Source of the DNA: Ignavibacteriota bacterium
Lineage (GTDB): Bacteria > Bacteroidota > Ignavibacteria > UBA10030
Assembly (NCBI GenBank): GCA_003142575.1
Contig: PLMS01000152.1
Location: 1-52,607 of the forward strand
DNA length: 52,607 nucleotides
Reading direction: 5' to 3'
The notes under the pieces are model-generated. The model did not search any database, was not told the DNA's origin, and saw only the letters and a list, made by a program, of their open reading frames with translations. Positions 16,237 to 25,398 of the stretch are shown here, piece by piece (position 1 is the first letter of the stretch; each line of letters starts with the position of its first letter). Position numbers and translations under genes: made by a program.

Positions 16237-17580
16237 TTGCTACTATACATTCAAATAATAATATCGTGTACTCTCGTGAACAAAATATCGCTTTTTAAAC
16301 TTTCCTTCAGCATAACTCTTTTGGCGTTCGGGTTCCTGTTCGTCCATTCCTCTTTTCTCCACCCGGTTATCACATACACATTTGCATTCATTGGAACATC
16401 ACTTGTTTTTTGCTGGATGTGCTGGTTGATTTTTCGAACTGAACCTCCAAAGAATTATATATTCTACTGTCTTGGACTTGCTCTTTTCATCCGGTTAAGC
16501 TTTCTCACCGCCACTCCTATCGGCTCGGATGATGTGTACCGTTACATGTGGGATGGAAAAGTACAGACATCCGGACTTAATCCGTACTCGTACGCGCCTA
16601 ATTCTGATTCGTTGAATCATTTGCATTCGGTTCTGCTCCCTGCTTCCGTGAACCACCCTGATATCAAAACTTTGTATTTTCCGTTCAGTGAATGGATATT
16701 CTCTCTTTGCTACCAAATGAGCGGCGAAGCAATCTGGGGATATAAGTTGATATTGCTGTTCTCTGAAATCGCAACCATTATTGGATTAATCTTACTCACA
16801 AGTCGACTTCACATACAATCCAAGTTTGTTCTTCTTTATGCGCTCTGTCCTTTATCACTCTTTCAATTTGCAATCGACAGCCATCTCGATGGATTAGGTT
16901 TTCCATTTCTCATCTTTGGCGTCTTAGCATATCTTCAGAGAAAGACTACACTTGCTTCGTTTTTACTAGGCCTTTCCATGTCGATAAAACCTGTTGGATT
17001 AGTATTGCTGCCGATATTGATCATTCACGAATCTCTATGGAAAAAAAGAATACTTCTCCTGGTTATTCCAGCACTAACCATCTCATTTCAGTTTATTCCG
17101 TATCTGTTGAATTCCAATCCATTAGAGGCCTTGTTCACATTTGTAAAACATTGGACATTTAATGGTATCGTCTTCGAATCTCTTAATCTCTATTTCTCAG
17201 ATAATCAAAAAACGAGGCTTATCTGTGCTCTTCTTTTTGGGCTTTTTCTTTTACTCCTCTCCGTAAGCAAAAAGCCACTCTTCGATAAATTGTATCTTTC
17301 TGTTCTGTTGCTCCTTCTTTTCTCACCCGTCGTGCATCCTTGGTATATTGCATGGCTCATGGTTTTCCTCCCAATAATGCAGCGATGGTCCGGTATACTC
17401 TATGTTGCAACAGCAAGTTTAACCAGTCTTACCATTCTCAATTATAAACTGTTCGGTGTTTGGAAGCAGGAACCTGCGGTTTTAATAATCGAATACCTGC
17501 CGGTCATTGTATTTCTTTTCTTTGAACTCTGGACTCCTCAAAACACTGCGGCTCTGTTTGATAAAAACATGAAGGAATAA
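16237..17580 (+). CDS. GT-C-type polyprenyl-phosphate-dependent glycosyltransferase, membrane protein
   Basis: This is a polytopic membrane protein of up to 447 residues with roughly ten hydrophobic segments. The motif SDDVYRYMWDGKVQTSGLNPY near residue 92 is typical of GT-C mannosyl/glycosyltransferases of the DUF2029/GT87 and related families, in which the acidic pair in the first periplasmic loop is catalytic. Later motifs ALCPLSLFQFAIDSHLDG, SIKPVGLVLLP and VHPWYIAWLM also fit these families. The sugar and acceptor cannot be told. The start is uncertain: a GTG at 16276 would remove 13 residues. It is monocistronic and convergent with the glucokinase gene. Confidence 0.78.
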   Translation: MLLYIQIIISCTLVNKISLFKLSFSITLLAFGFLFVHSSFLHPVITYTFAFIGTSLVFCWMCWLIFRTEPPKNYIFYCLGLALFIRLSFLTATPIGSDDVYRYMWDGKVQTSGLNPYSYAPNSDSLNHLHSVLLPASVNHPDIKTLYFPFSEWIFSLCYQMSGEAIWGYKLILLFSEIATIIGLILLTSRLHIQSKFVLLYALCPLSLFQFAIDSHLDGLGFPFLIFGVLAYLQRKTTLASFLLGLSMSIKPVGLVLLPILIIHESLWKKRILLLVIPALTISFQFIPYLLNSNPLEALFTFVKHWTFNGIVFESLNLYFSDNQKTRLICALLFGLFLLLLSVSKKPLFDKLYLSVLLLLLFSPVVHPWYIAWLMVFLPIMQRWSGILYVATASLTSLTILNYKLFGVWKQEPAVLIIEYLPVIVFLFFELWTPQNTAALFDKNMKE

Positions 17581-17592
17581 TTTCATCATACT

Positions 17593-17620
17593 TCTTCACC
17601 GCTGATGAAGAGAGATTTTT
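17593..17620 (+). terminator. Weak terminator after the glycosyltransferase
   Basis: TCTTCA (17593-17598) pairs with TGAAGA (17606-17611) across a 7-base loop and is followed five bases later by TTTTT. The stem is short and AT-rich, so this is only a candidate. Its position between two convergent genes is suitable. Confidence 0.3.
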
Positions 17621-17664
17621 CTGATATCGACTCTCATTTCTTCGACCACCAGCTATTCATTCCA

Positions 17665-18630
17665 TTACATCTTAAGAAGCTGCTTCCACATGAGAGCAGC
17701 AGCTCCAAGAATTGCTGCATTTCCCTTAGGTAAGCTCGACGGCAATAGCCGTACTTTGTTCTTAAAGATATTGAGAAGAAATTCTTCCATATATTTTTTT
17801 GTGGGGGAAAATATAAAATCTCCTGCCGCTGCTAATCCGCCAAAAAGAATAATGGCTTCCGGACTTGTATAAGCGACAGAATCTGCAAGTTTCAATCCGA
17901 GATATCGCCCTGTCAATTCAAATGCTTCCAACGCAAGTTTATCTCCGCGCTGTGCTGCTTCGAAGATGCGTTTTGACGTGATACTCTCAAGACCGATTTC
18001 ACGAAGTTCACTTGGAGGAGCAGGCATTTTGAGAAGTTCCTCAACCGTTCTCCGAATTCCGCTTGCTGATGCGTAAGTCTCCAGGCACCCACGTCGTCCG
18101 CAGCCGCACTGACGTCCGTTCGGATCGACAATGGTGTGACCAATTTCTCCTGCAAAACCATCGTGGCCGTAGATTAATTCTCCATTTGCTACGATGCCGC
18201 TCCCAAGTCCTGTCCCCAGCGTAATGACAATAAAATCTTTCATTCCTTTCGCTGCACCAAACAACATCTCTCCCAGTGCAGCAGCATTTGCATCATTTGT
18301 CAAGGCAATAGGAATTGAATACCAGCGATGCAACAACGCAACAACATCAACAAATTTCCAGCTCAAATTTGGCGGCTGTTCAATGGTGCCTTTATAGTAG
18401 TTGCCATTCGGAGCGCCCAGTCCAATACCCACAAGCTTTAAATTTTCTTTCTTTGATGCAAAGAGAATTTCAGCTTGGTTGTGAAGCCGTTCAAAGAATT
18501 CTTCAGCCGGTCGATGCGCTTCTGTCAGCATCTCTCCTTCAGCGAGAAGATTTCCGCTTTTATCGACATAGCCAAATTTCGTGTTGGTGCCTCCGATATC
18601 AACACCGAGCACAACTTCTTTCTGATTCAT
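17665..18630 (-). CDS. glk: ROK-family glucokinase
   Basis: This 321-residue cytoplasmic sugar kinase phosphorylates glucose (or a related hexose) with ATP. The phosphate-binding motif DIGGTNTKFG is at residues 11-20, the substrate motif NDANAAALGE near 120, and the ROK zinc motif CGCGRRGCLE near 180 (preceded by the metal-binding GHT). AILGAAAL lies near the C-terminus. Length and motifs are normal. AAGGAT lies upstream of the ATG at 18630. A terminator-like hairpin separates it from the DUF3078 gene, so it is probably transcribed alone. Glucose specificity is inferred from ROK glucokinases; N-acyl-hexosamines cannot be excluded. Confidence 0.88.
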   Translation of the reverse strand: MNQKEVVLGVDIGGTNTKFGYVDKSGNLLAEGEMLTEAHRPAEEFFERLHNQAEILFASKKENLKLVGIGLGAPNGNYYKGTIEQPPNLSWKFVDVVALLHRWYSIPIALTNDANAAALGEMLFGAAKGMKDFIVITLGTGLGSGIVANGELIYGHDGFAGEIGHTIVDPNGRQCGCGRRGCLETYASASGIRRTVEELLKMPAPPSELREIGLESITSKRIFEAAQRGDKLALEAFELTGRYLGLKLADSVAYTSPEAIILFGGLAAAGDFIFSPTKKYMEEFLLNIFKNKVRLLPSSLPKGNAAILGAAALMWKQLLKM

Positions 18631-18677
18631 ACTTATCCTTTTTTATATGCGGGAATATGTCCTCTCATTCCATACAT

Positions 18678-18709
18678 AAAGCCCGAACGTTCAACGAACC
18701 CCGGGCTTT
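18678..18709 (-). terminator. Hairpin after the DUF3078 gene
   Basis: AAAGCCCG (18678-18685) pairs with CGGGCTTT (18702-18709), with a 16-base loop that itself contains GTTC/GAAC. On the minus strand it follows the DUF3078 stop by about 23 bases. The U-run is short, so termination may be partial and allow read-through into glk. Confidence 0.55.
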
Positions 18710-18731
18710 CTTTCGGACAATGATTCTCTCT

Positions 18732-19595
18732 TTACATCAGCATGTAGCTGAATCCTAACGCAAGAGTTTGTTTAATCTGTGTCCTCGCCTGTACTTGAGG
18801 ATCGTTGATAAGACAGACATTCAGGTTCATGGAAAGGAATTTGTTTACTTTTGCCGAAAGCGTATTGTCGCTCCGAACGGACGTTCGATCAAAATGCATC
18901 ACTGGTGCGAAGATTTCTAATTTGGCATTGAGAACAACATTTTCCATCACTGTCCATCCGACTTCTGTAACCGATTCCACGCCAAATTCAATTCTCAATT
19001 TTTCTACCTCGGAAGTCGTTGTCAAATCATCAGTGTATTTACCGGCAAAAGTCTTTGCGATAGTTTCACGCACAGCAGCGCCCAATCGTGTCTTAACATC
19101 CGGACCGGGCTGGTACCCGACGCCCGCCGATTGTATGATGTATGCCGGATCGAAAAAATTCGAGACCGGTACGTCATGACCGGCTGCATCATACGTGTCG
19201 CCTTCGGTGAATTGCGTCTCCAAAGATACAGATGCATATGGATTAATAATCGTTCCGATTTTATAAGTGATTACGCTTCCAAGATCGATTATGTCATCTG
19301 TCTTGCGGATGCTTTGTGTCCCAAGCTTCGCCTGTCCGTAACCGAATTTATACTCATTCACCCATTCGATTACATCTTTCGCGTACGCCGACTTGCCTTC
19401 GAGGAATAATGCGTATGCAAGCGCATTCTCACCACCCTGCGACCAATCGGTGAACGATATCTGCGTAAGGTTTGCACTGATGATCATCGTGTGCTTCCAC
19501 GACGTATCGGCCGATGCAGGTACTACAGGTTTGGATTCCTGCGCCAGGGCGGCGCTTGCAGCAATCAATAACAACAACGATATCATGGTTTTCAT
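18732..19595 (-). CDS. DUF3078 domain-containing outer-membrane-type protein
   Basis: About 287 residues from MKTMISLLLLIAASAALAQES, a clear signal peptide with cleavage after AQA-like ALAQ. The mature part starts with SWKHTMIISANLTQISFTDWSQGGENA, the hallmark of DUF3078 proteins found in Bacteroidota and Chlorobi. Alternating beta-rich segments end in ALGFSYMLM, consistent with a small outer-membrane barrel. The function of the family is unknown. The start at 19595 is chosen for the signal peptide; an earlier in-frame codon would overlap mscL. It follows mscL by 31 bases and may be co-transcribed with it. Confidence 0.87.
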   Translation of the reverse strand: MKTMISLLLLIAASAALAQESKPVVPASADTSWKHTMIISANLTQISFTDWSQGGENALAYALFLEGKSAYAKDVIEWVNEYKFGYGQAKLGTQSIRKTDDIIDLGSVITYKIGTIINPYASVSLETQFTEGDTYDAAGHDVPVSNFFDPAYIIQSAGVGYQPGPDVKTRLGAAVRETIAKTFAGKYTDDLTTTSEVEKLRIEFGVESVTEVGWTVMENVVLNAKLEIFAPVMHFDRTSVRSDNTLSAKVNKFLSMNLNVCLINDPQVQARTQIKQTLALGFSYMLM

Positions 19596-19626
19596 AACAT
19601 TTTTCGTATGATAACAGATGTGGATG

Positions 19627-20049
19627 CTATTGAAGAGCGGTCGTACAATGTCCGCATCGCTTTGCATTGATAGGAATGACCATCAAACATTCCGGACATT
19701 CTTTTGTTGTCGGGCCTACCGGTGCGACTTCCGGCTTCTTCACCAACCGATTCATCGCCTGGATAATCATGAATATTGCAAATGCAACAATCAGAAAATC
19801 GATGAAGATATTGATAAACATTCCATATTTAATCACCACTGCTGGATGATCCGCAACAGCTTCCTTCACGGTAACGCTAAGACTGCTGAAATCCATGCCG
19901 CCAATGAGTACGCCAAGCGGAGGCATTAAGACATCGTTGACCAGTGAACTGATAATTTTGCCAAACGCTGCTCCTATGATAATACCGACCGCCATATCGA
20001 CAACATTGCCGCGCATTGCAAATGATTTGAATTCTTTAAACAATGACAT
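19627..20049 (-). CDS. mscL: Large-conductance mechanosensitive channel
   Basis: This 140-residue inner-membrane channel opens under membrane tension to release solutes during hypo-osmotic shock. The N-terminus [30 protein letters not shown] contains the amphipathic N-helix and the pore-lining TM1; TM2 is around residues 78-100. The C-terminus carries a zinc-ribbon-like tail, CPEC then CGHC (about 119-136), seen in some MscL variants instead of the plain charged bundle. A strong AAGGAGGTTGT precedes the ATG. Length is normal. Confidence 0.95.
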   Translation of the reverse strand: MSLFKEFKSFAMRGNVVDMAVGIIIGAAFGKIISSLVNDVLMPPLGVLIGGMDFSSLSVTVKEAVADHPAVVIKYGMFINIFIDFLIVAFAIFMIIQAMNRLVKKPEVAPVGPTTKECPECLMVIPINAKRCGHCTTALQ

Positions 20050-20180
20050 ACAACCTCCTTGTGTTGATTGTGTGAACGGTTTTCATGATAAGGAGTCAAA
20101 TTCCCGTAGGCATGGTTAGAATGATTTGGCATGGGAAATTTGTTCAGTGCTGCTAATTTAAGACGTTTTTTTTGTTCCTT

Positions 20181-20561
20181 CTACTTTTTACTTTCCAACA
20201 CCACAAAAGCAACAATCGTGTTGTCGGTATGAGAGAGCGAAAGATGCACTGTACACTGCTCCAAAGCCTTAGCAACATCGCGGGATAACAAAATGTGCGG
20301 CGCTCCGGATTGATCGTTTACGACTTCGATATCTCTCCAGTGAAACGCCCCGCTCCAGCCAGTGCGCATGGCTTTTGCCACTGCTTCCTTGGCGGCAAAC
20401 CGCGCACCGAAATGAATGTATGGTTTCTTACGGGTTTTACAGTAGGTCACTTCCATGTCGCTAAACACTTTATCGAGAAACACTTTTCCCTGTTTCTCCA
20501 GCACGTCTTTCATGCGCTGCACATCGACTACATCCACACCGATACCGAGAATCTTACTCAT
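20181..20561 (-). CDS. acpS: Holo-[acyl-carrier-protein] synthase
   Basis: This is a 126-residue enzyme that transfers 4'-phosphopantetheine from CoA to a serine of apo-ACP. GIGVDVVDVQRM holds the Mg2-binding Asp, and ARFAAKEAVAKAM the second metal/CoA motif. HLSLSHTDNTIVAFVVLE is the typical C-terminal strand pair. Its start overlaps the end of the HAD gene by 4 bases, so the two are probably co-translated. Length matches the family. Confidence 0.95.
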   Translation of the reverse strand: MSKILGIGVDVVDVQRMKDVLEKQGKVFLDKVFSDMEVTYCKTRKKPYIHFGARFAAKEAVAKAMRTGWSGAFHWRDIEVVNDQSGAPHILLSRDVAKALEQCTVHLSLSHTDNTIVAFVVLESKK

Positions 20562-21250
20562 AGTCGCACGTTCCGATTTTCCTCTTTGACGATATCGATG
20601 AGCTGAGTGATGTCGTCAATATCATAATTGGCATTGGATATCTCCGTACCGAAAGTGTTGCCGTACCGTGCAAAAACTGTTTTCATCCCAACTTGTGCCG
20701 CACCAAGTACATCGCGTTCAGCCCAATCTCCCACCATGAGAGCTTCACCCGGTTCTATCTGCAGCATCTCTAATACTTTTCGGAATGGCTCCGGATTTGG
20801 CTTCCGCATACCGGTATCATCGAATGTGACAACCGCATCGAAGAGGTGATGAAAATTGAGATAACAAAGACGAAGCCACGCTTCCTTGCCCGGTGCGTCC
20901 GAAACAACTCCGAGTTTTAACTGCATCTTCGAAAGCTTGATGAGTGTCATCGTGACGTGCGGATAAGGAACAAGCGCTGCTTCCCGTGCACGGCGGTATG
21001 CGATGACGCCGGCAGAAAGAATTTTATGATCGATTTTGCTGAACTCGCGGTAGAGCAATTCATCGAAGACACTTTGGAATTCAATTCCACGCTCTTTATA
21101 AATCTGATCGATACGCTGGCGGATTTCATCTGTGGAAAGTTTGAGTCCTGCATCACGCATGGCGTTAATAGCTGCATCGACAGCCTGCTTTTTCATCAGC
21201 ATAAAGTCGACAAGTGTATTATCTAAATCGAAAATGACAGCTTTGAGCAT
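20558..21250 (-). CDS. HAD-superfamily hydrolase (subfamily IA)
   Basis: This 230-residue phosphatase-like protein has motif I DLDNTLVDF at residues 8-16 (nucleophile Asp8), motif II GVVSDAP near 112, and motif III/IV FRKVLEML...MVGDWAERDVLGA near 170-185. The helical cap lies between about residues 18 and 95. This arrangement fits small-metabolite phosphatases such as phosphoglycolate phosphatase or YjjG-like enzymes. The substrate cannot be told. It is upstream of and coupled to acpS. Confidence 0.86.
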   Translation of the reverse strand: MLKAVIFDLDNTLVDFMLMKKQAVDAAINAMRDAGLKLSTDEIRQRIDQIYKERGIEFQSVFDELLYREFSKIDHKILSAGVIAYRRAREAALVPYPHVTMTLIKLSKMQLKLGVVSDAPGKEAWLRLCYLNFHHLFDAVVTFDDTGMRKPNPEPFRKVLEMLQIEPGEALMVGDWAERDVLGAAQVGMKTVFARYGNTFGTEISNANYDIDDITQLIDIVKEENRNVRL

Positions 21251-21310
21251 GTTAGCATTCAGCTTTCAGCGGCCAGCAATTGATCGTTCACCATTTGTTC
21301 CCCAGCACTC

Positions 21311-21736
21311 TCAGCTCTGTTCTAGAATAAATTCCACCGCCAACTCATACCCCCGCGCACCGAATCCTGCAATAACTCCTTTGCACACCGGTGCAATGAC
21401 CGACTCACGCCGGAATTCCTCACGCGCATGGACATTACTCAGGTGCACTTCGATGACCGGAACCTTCAACGCAGCAGCTGCATCGCGGATGGCGTACGAG
21501 TAATGCGTAAATGCTCCGGGATTCAGTACAACACCGCCGATGGAACCATCCAGCCCTTTGTGCAAAGCGTCGATGATGGGGCCTTCACTATTCGATTGAT
21601 AGAATTCTAGTTTCACTTTCGGAAATTTTTCTTTCAACCTATTCTCGATATCCCACAGAGTCATAGTACCATAGATTTCCGGCTCGCGTTTGCCGAGAAT
21701 ATCAAGATTTGGTCCGTTGATAATGAGAATACGCAT
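21311..21736 (-). CDS. aroQ: 3-dehydroquinate dehydratase, type II
   Basis: This 141-residue enzyme performs the third shikimate-pathway step (3-dehydroquinate to 3-dehydroshikimate). INGPNLDILGKREPEIYG holds the catalytic Arg/Tyr lid residues (Tyr at 22), and the NPGAFTHYSYAIRDA and VIEVHLSNVHAREEFR motifs hold the active-site His. AAAGGA precedes the ATG. It forms dodecamers in characterised homologues. It is 60 bases upstream of the HAD gene on the same strand, so it may head an aroQ-HAD-acpS unit. Confidence 0.96.
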   Translation of the reverse strand: MRILIINGPNLDILGKREPEIYGTMTLWDIENRLKEKFPKVKLEFYQSNSEGPIIDALHKGLDGSIGGVVLNPGAFTHYSYAIRDAAAALKVPVIEVHLSNVHAREEFRRESVIAPVCKGVIAGFGARGYELAVEFILEQS

Positions 21737-21794
21737 GGTTGTTTTCCTTTGCTAAGTCATTAGATAGAAGTCAGAATTTTGAAATCAGAAAGTA

Positions 21795-21920
21795 AAAATC
21801 TCAAATCCAAGCCAATACATCACACACAATATCCAAATTTCAAAGCTCAAATTCCATATTCATTTTGGATATTGTCGTTTGGAATTTATTTGACAATTGA
21901 GATTTGTTTATTGAGATTTT
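21795..21920. repeat. AT-rich imperfect inverted repeat (hairpin element, no ORF)
   Basis: Nested exact inverted repeats are visible: AAAATCTCAA (21795-21804) with TTGAGATTTT (21911-21920), and ACAATATCCAAA (21826-21837) with TTTGGATATTGT (21864-21875). A/C-rich sequence on the left arm mirrors T/G-rich sequence on the right. It resembles the arms flanking the four-helix-bundle gene at 25.4-26.0 kb in style but has no gene inside, so it could be a non-autonomous relative. It fills the gap between aroQ and an 88-residue gene. Confidence 0.6.
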
Positions 21921-21950
21921 CCCCATATTTGTATGGTCTCATGATGCCAA

Positions 21951-22217
21951 TCAGGTTTTTGCCACACGCGCGAGTTCATCTTCTATATATTCACGCACAG
22001 CTGGCTTCAGGTACATTTCGTCAATACCAACTTCTGCAAGTCCTTGCGCCAACACAGATGTGCGGCGTGCCAGTGCCAACCGTTTATTGATAACAATGAG
22101 ACGTTCCGCTTTCAGCACACAATAGCCGCCATCGAAATCCCCTTTTTCGTAACGGATGGAGATTCCGCAGTTAGATGCAAGCTGCTCAAGTTCAGAGAGA
22201 ATTTGTTCGTGCGTCAT
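21951..22217 (-). CDS. Conserved-looking 88-residue hypothetical protein
   Basis: This small soluble protein begins MTHEQILSELEQLASNCGISIRYEKGDFDGGYC. It continues with a VINKRLALARRTSVLAQGL segment and a charged C-terminal helix. Codon pattern and composition look like a real gene, and it has a weak AAGAGAT upstream. I do not recognise a characterised family, although short proteins with a FDGGYC-like core occur near aroQ/rsmA-type genes in Bacteroidota-related genomes as far as I recall. No function proposed. Confidence 0.68.
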   Translation of the reverse strand: MTHEQILSELEQLASNCGISIRYEKGDFDGGYCVLKAERLIVINKRLALARRTSVLAQGLAEVGIDEMYLKPAVREYIEDELARVAKT

Positions 22218-22363
22218 TACTATCTCTTGTTTCTATCGTAATTCTACAATGATGTGCTCATGAAACTTATCGCATTTTGATGTGAGGTGCAATATGACAA
22301 TGAACATGAAGCTTTTAGTCTTTAACAATATGTTTTCTGCCTGCTCCCATCTCCATTTGCCTT

Positions 22364-23281
22364 TTACCTTTTTCTTTGTTTTTCCCACCATGATTGAATT
22401 TTTTTACCGCTCCAAATCGTAAACACAAAAAAGAGAACTCCTCCCAGGAGATCAACAACATAATGATATCGTAGATAGACTGTGCTTACAATAAGCAATC
22501 CGGCAAGGACAGTCATGATCCAGCGTGTCTTGAGCTTATACCAATGACCTACATAAACGATAATGAGTGCGAGCTGCGTATGACCGCTGGGAAAGACATC
22601 GCGCTGAACAAACTCTGCGGCGTTTGTCATGCGAAACGAAATCGACTCGCCTGCGTTGATAAAGTTTCTCATCCACGATGTGAAGAAAAGTCCTGGTAAT
22701 TCTTTGTTTATTCCATAAAAATCATGAAGAGTAAATCGCGGTCCGATCGCTGGCAGAAGAAAATAACCGAGATAGGAAAGATAAAATCCATACACGACAA
22801 GAAATGCACCATGATCGAACTCCTCAATCGTATGCTTGCGGTAGAGTTCAACACCAAGCATAATAAAAAGAATGTAGTATGAAAAATATGCTATTTGGAA
22901 TATCTCGGTCAGTACTGGATGCGCAAATTGCATCATCCATTGTGTCGGATTCACACCGAAGATCCAACGATCGATGGAAATAAAGAGCCAATCATAATCC
23001 ATCGGATGAATCGGCCGCACCATCAAATAGATCTCTTTGAAAACGAAGAGAATAAAAGGATACGCGTACAAGCGATGCAAACCGATGAAGAAACTGGTTT
23101 TTTTTGTCTCAGCCCAATATGCCAATGTGAATATTATTGCTATCACCGCTATATCGATGGCAATAATTTCCAGCCAAACAGAAACCCTGCTGAAGAAAAC
23201 AAGGTTGAGTCCGATGAGAAACAATAAGAAGACGATGGAGACAACATCAACGGAAGACAAATATGAGACAATCTTTTTCAT
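22364..23281 (-). CDS. PAP2-superfamily membrane protein (AUR1/inositol-phosphotransferase-like)
   Basis: This 305-residue protein has about six to seven transmembrane segments. The PAP2 motifs are visible: a KEIYLMVRP segment near residue 85, PSGHTQLALI near 230 (catalytic His), and LRYHYVVDLLGG near 278 (second His and Asp). The layout resembles the PAP2_3/AUR1-like group, which dephosphorylates lipid phosphates or transfers phospho-head groups such as inositol phosphate. The start overlaps the end of rsmA by 4 bases. The substrate is unknown. Confidence 0.83.
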   Translation of the reverse strand: MKKIVSYLSSVDVVSIVFLLFLIGLNLVFFSRVSVWLEIIAIDIAVIAIIFTLAYWAETKKTSFFIGLHRLYAYPFILFVFKEIYLMVRPIHPMDYDWLFISIDRWIFGVNPTQWMMQFAHPVLTEIFQIAYFSYYILFIMLGVELYRKHTIEEFDHGAFLVVYGFYLSYLGYFLLPAIGPRFTLHDFYGINKELPGLFFTSWMRNFINAGESISFRMTNAAEFVQRDVFPSGHTQLALIIVYVGHWYKLKTRWIMTVLAGLLIVSTVYLRYHYVVDLLGGVLFFVFTIWSGKKIQSWWEKQRKR

Positions 23282-24060
23282 TGCTTCGTAATTTTTCTAA
23301 TAGAGTCAGACAAGTTCAAAAATTCGTCCACGCTCAAATCTTCCGGCCTTCTCTTCAGGTCAAATGGTATCTGATCAAGCACGGTATCTTCAAGTACCAG
23401 AGACTTCAATCCATTGCGCAGAGTTTTTCGCCGCTTGCCGAATGTTGTGCGGACAATTGAACGAAACAGCTTTTCATCAACTTGCGGTAATTGGTCCTTG
23501 AAATTCAATCGCACAACAGCGGAATCCACTTCCGGCTTTGGATAAAAACAATTCCGAGAAACCTTAAACAGTATCTCACATTCGGTGTAGAACTGCGTGA
23601 AAACCGACAGAATGCCGTATTCCTTGTTCTTCGGCGGGGCAACAAGCCGATGCGCGACTTCCAACTGCATCATAATGGTCGCATCGGTGACAACCATTCG
23701 CGAATCGAAGAGCCAAAAAAGAATTTCACTTGTTAAATAATACGGAATGTTACCGACAATTCTGAGTTTTTTCCGATGCTTCTGTGAAATTTCCCGAAGA
23801 TCAACATCTAACACATTGGCGTGGAGGATGGTCATCTTTGCGCCATACCCGTGCTGCAACAATTCTATCGCTCGCTTGTCAACTTCAATGCCGATGAGTG
23901 TGATCGGAAGATCGACAAGATGCTTGGTCAGCGCGCCTTGACCGGAGCCAATTTCGATAACCACGTCGCCGGAAGACAGATGGAGACTTCCCACAATATT
24001 GCGGAGAATATTTTCATCTTGCAGAAAATTCTGTCCGAGTGACTTCTTGGGTTTCAGCAC
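23278..24060 (-). CDS. rsmA: 16S rRNA (adenine1518-N6/adenine1519-N6)-dimethyltransferase
   Basis: This is a 260-residue SAM-dependent KsgA-family enzyme that dimethylates two adjacent adenines in helix 45 of 16S rRNA. KKSLGQNFLQDENIL is the N-terminal signature, IEIGSGQGALT the SAM-binding loop, and GNIPYYLTSEILFW the catalytic NPPY-like motif. FGKRRKTLRNGL lies in the C-terminal helical domain. The start is a GTG at 24060. It overlaps the PAP2 gene by 4 bases. Length is normal. Confidence 0.95.
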   Translation of the reverse strand: MLKPKKSLGQNFLQDENILRNIVGSLHLSSGDVVIEIGSGQGALTKHLVDLPITLIGIEVDKRAIELLQHGYGAKMTILHANVLDVDLREISQKHRKKLRIVGNIPYYLTSEILFWLFDSRMVVTDATIMMQLEVAHRLVAPPKNKEYGILSVFTQFYTECEILFKVSRNCFYPKPEVDSAVVRLNFKDQLPQVDEKLFRSIVRTTFGKRRKTLRNGLKSLVLEDTVLDQIPFDLKRRPEDLSVDEFLNLSDSIRKITKQ

Positions 24061-24169
24061 GCTGGATTCCGTGTTAATGATGTGTCAATATACCGAAGAG
24101 TATGAGGAAGTTCAATGAATTAAGTTGTGGATCAACAATGCGCTTGCTGAAATCCAAAATCGCAGCATG

Positions 24170-25378
24170 TTACTTTACAACTGTCAGCGCTTCCCTCAGT
24201 GCATCTCCAAGAATTTGGATTCCCTTTTCGATCTTCTCTTCGGGAGTATGTGAGTATGCCAAACGGAAATGAGAATTATCCTTCCCCTCCGGATCGAATG
24301 TTTTCCCGACAACAAAGACCGCTCCCTTTTCAATGCTCCTCTTGAGTACTGTCATTATATCAAGCTGCGGAGGTAATTTCAGCCAGATATAAAAGCCGCC
24401 TCTTGGTTCGTTCCATGTAATTTCGTCTGGAAAATATTTGCGAATCGCAGCAGCCATCGTGTCTTTGCGTCTCTTATATATCACACGCATCCGCTCGATG
24501 TACTTTTCCATCTTGCCGCTTCGCAGAAATTCATTCGCCAGGACCTGCGTAAAGTTGGGAGAACAGGCATCCATTGATTGTTTGACCAGTTCTGCTTTTT
24601 GATATATCTCAGGAGGCACAAGCATCCATCCCAATCGGAAACCGGGTCCAAGTATTTTCGAGAACGTCCCCGTGTAACAGATCGTCAATTCGTTTTCGTA
24701 CAATGTCTTCATCGGCACAACTCTTTTTCGAGCTTCCTCATCGAAATACAATTCGCCGTACGCATCGTCTTCGATCAACGGCAGATCGTGTTCTTTCAGC
24801 ACAGGCACAAGTTCTTTCTTTCGCTGTTCTGTGTACAACGTTCCGGCTGGATTATGGAAATTCGGAGTGATGTATAAGAATTTTGGAGGAACAGATTTAT
24901 TCCGATCGAGAGACGCTTTGAGCGATGGAACATCAATACCGTCTTCATTTAAATCGATGCCGTGGATGTTCGCTTGATACGATTTGAATGCCGAGATGCC
25001 GCCGATGAAACATGGATTCTCCGTTACCACTGTGTCTTCAGGATCGATAAATACTTTGCCGAGAATGTTAATCGCTTGCAGCGATCCCGTTGTTATCATC
25101 AAATTGTTTGTCTCAACCGGCATTCCTTTCTTTTTCAGATATTCTTTCAGCGATTCAAGAAGAGGCGGATAGCCGGGAGTTGGACCGTATTGAAAAGCCG
25201 TTTGCTTGATATCAAGAGGCAAGTGATTGTAAATCTCATCGATCTCGTCAACCGGAAACAATTCATTCCCCGGCATCCCGCCGGCAAAGGAAATAATATC
25301 CGGGCGGATAGCAAGTCCCATAAGATCACGAATCTCTGATGTGCGAAGAGAGGAAACAGCTTTGGAAAAACGAATCAT
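24170..25378 (-). CDS. PLP-dependent aminotransferase, class I/II (LysN/2-aminoadipate-like)
   Basis: This 402-residue fold-type I aminotransferase starts ISFAGGMPGNELFP, typical of the 2-aminoadipate/aromatic aminotransferase subgroup. Also seen are FQYGPTPGYPPL, TTGSLQAINI, ITPNFHNPAGT, the DDAY cofactor motif near residue 206, and SKILGPGFRLGW around 240, whose Lys forms the Schiff base. The C-terminus has GGFYIWLKLP with substrate-carboxylate contacts. It moves the amino group between a broad-range amino acid and 2-oxoglutarate; the exact substrate is uncertain. AAGGTG lies before the ATG. Confidence 0.9.
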   Translation of the reverse strand: MIRFSKAVSSLRTSEIRDLMGLAIRPDIISFAGGMPGNELFPVDEIDEIYNHLPLDIKQTAFQYGPTPGYPPLLESLKEYLKKKGMPVETNNLMITTGSLQAINILGKVFIDPEDTVVTENPCFIGGISAFKSYQANIHGIDLNEDGIDVPSLKASLDRNKSVPPKFLYITPNFHNPAGTLYTEQRKKELVPVLKEHDLPLIEDDAYGELYFDEEARKRVVPMKTLYENELTICYTGTFSKILGPGFRLGWMLVPPEIYQKAELVKQSMDACSPNFTQVLANEFLRSGKMEKYIERMRVIYKRRKDTMAAAIRKYFPDEITWNEPRGGFYIWLKLPPQLDIMTVLKRSIEKGAVFVVGKTFDPEGKDNSHFRLAYSHTPEEKIEKGIQILGDALREALTVVK

Positions 25379-25398
25379 GGCAGCACCTTAAAACCTCT

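Noticed and set aside
21779-22090. 103-codon plus-strand frame with HTQYPNFKAQIPYSFWILSFGIY
   Set aside because: This is translation of the A/C-rich hairpin element running into the antisense of the 88-residue gene, not a protein.
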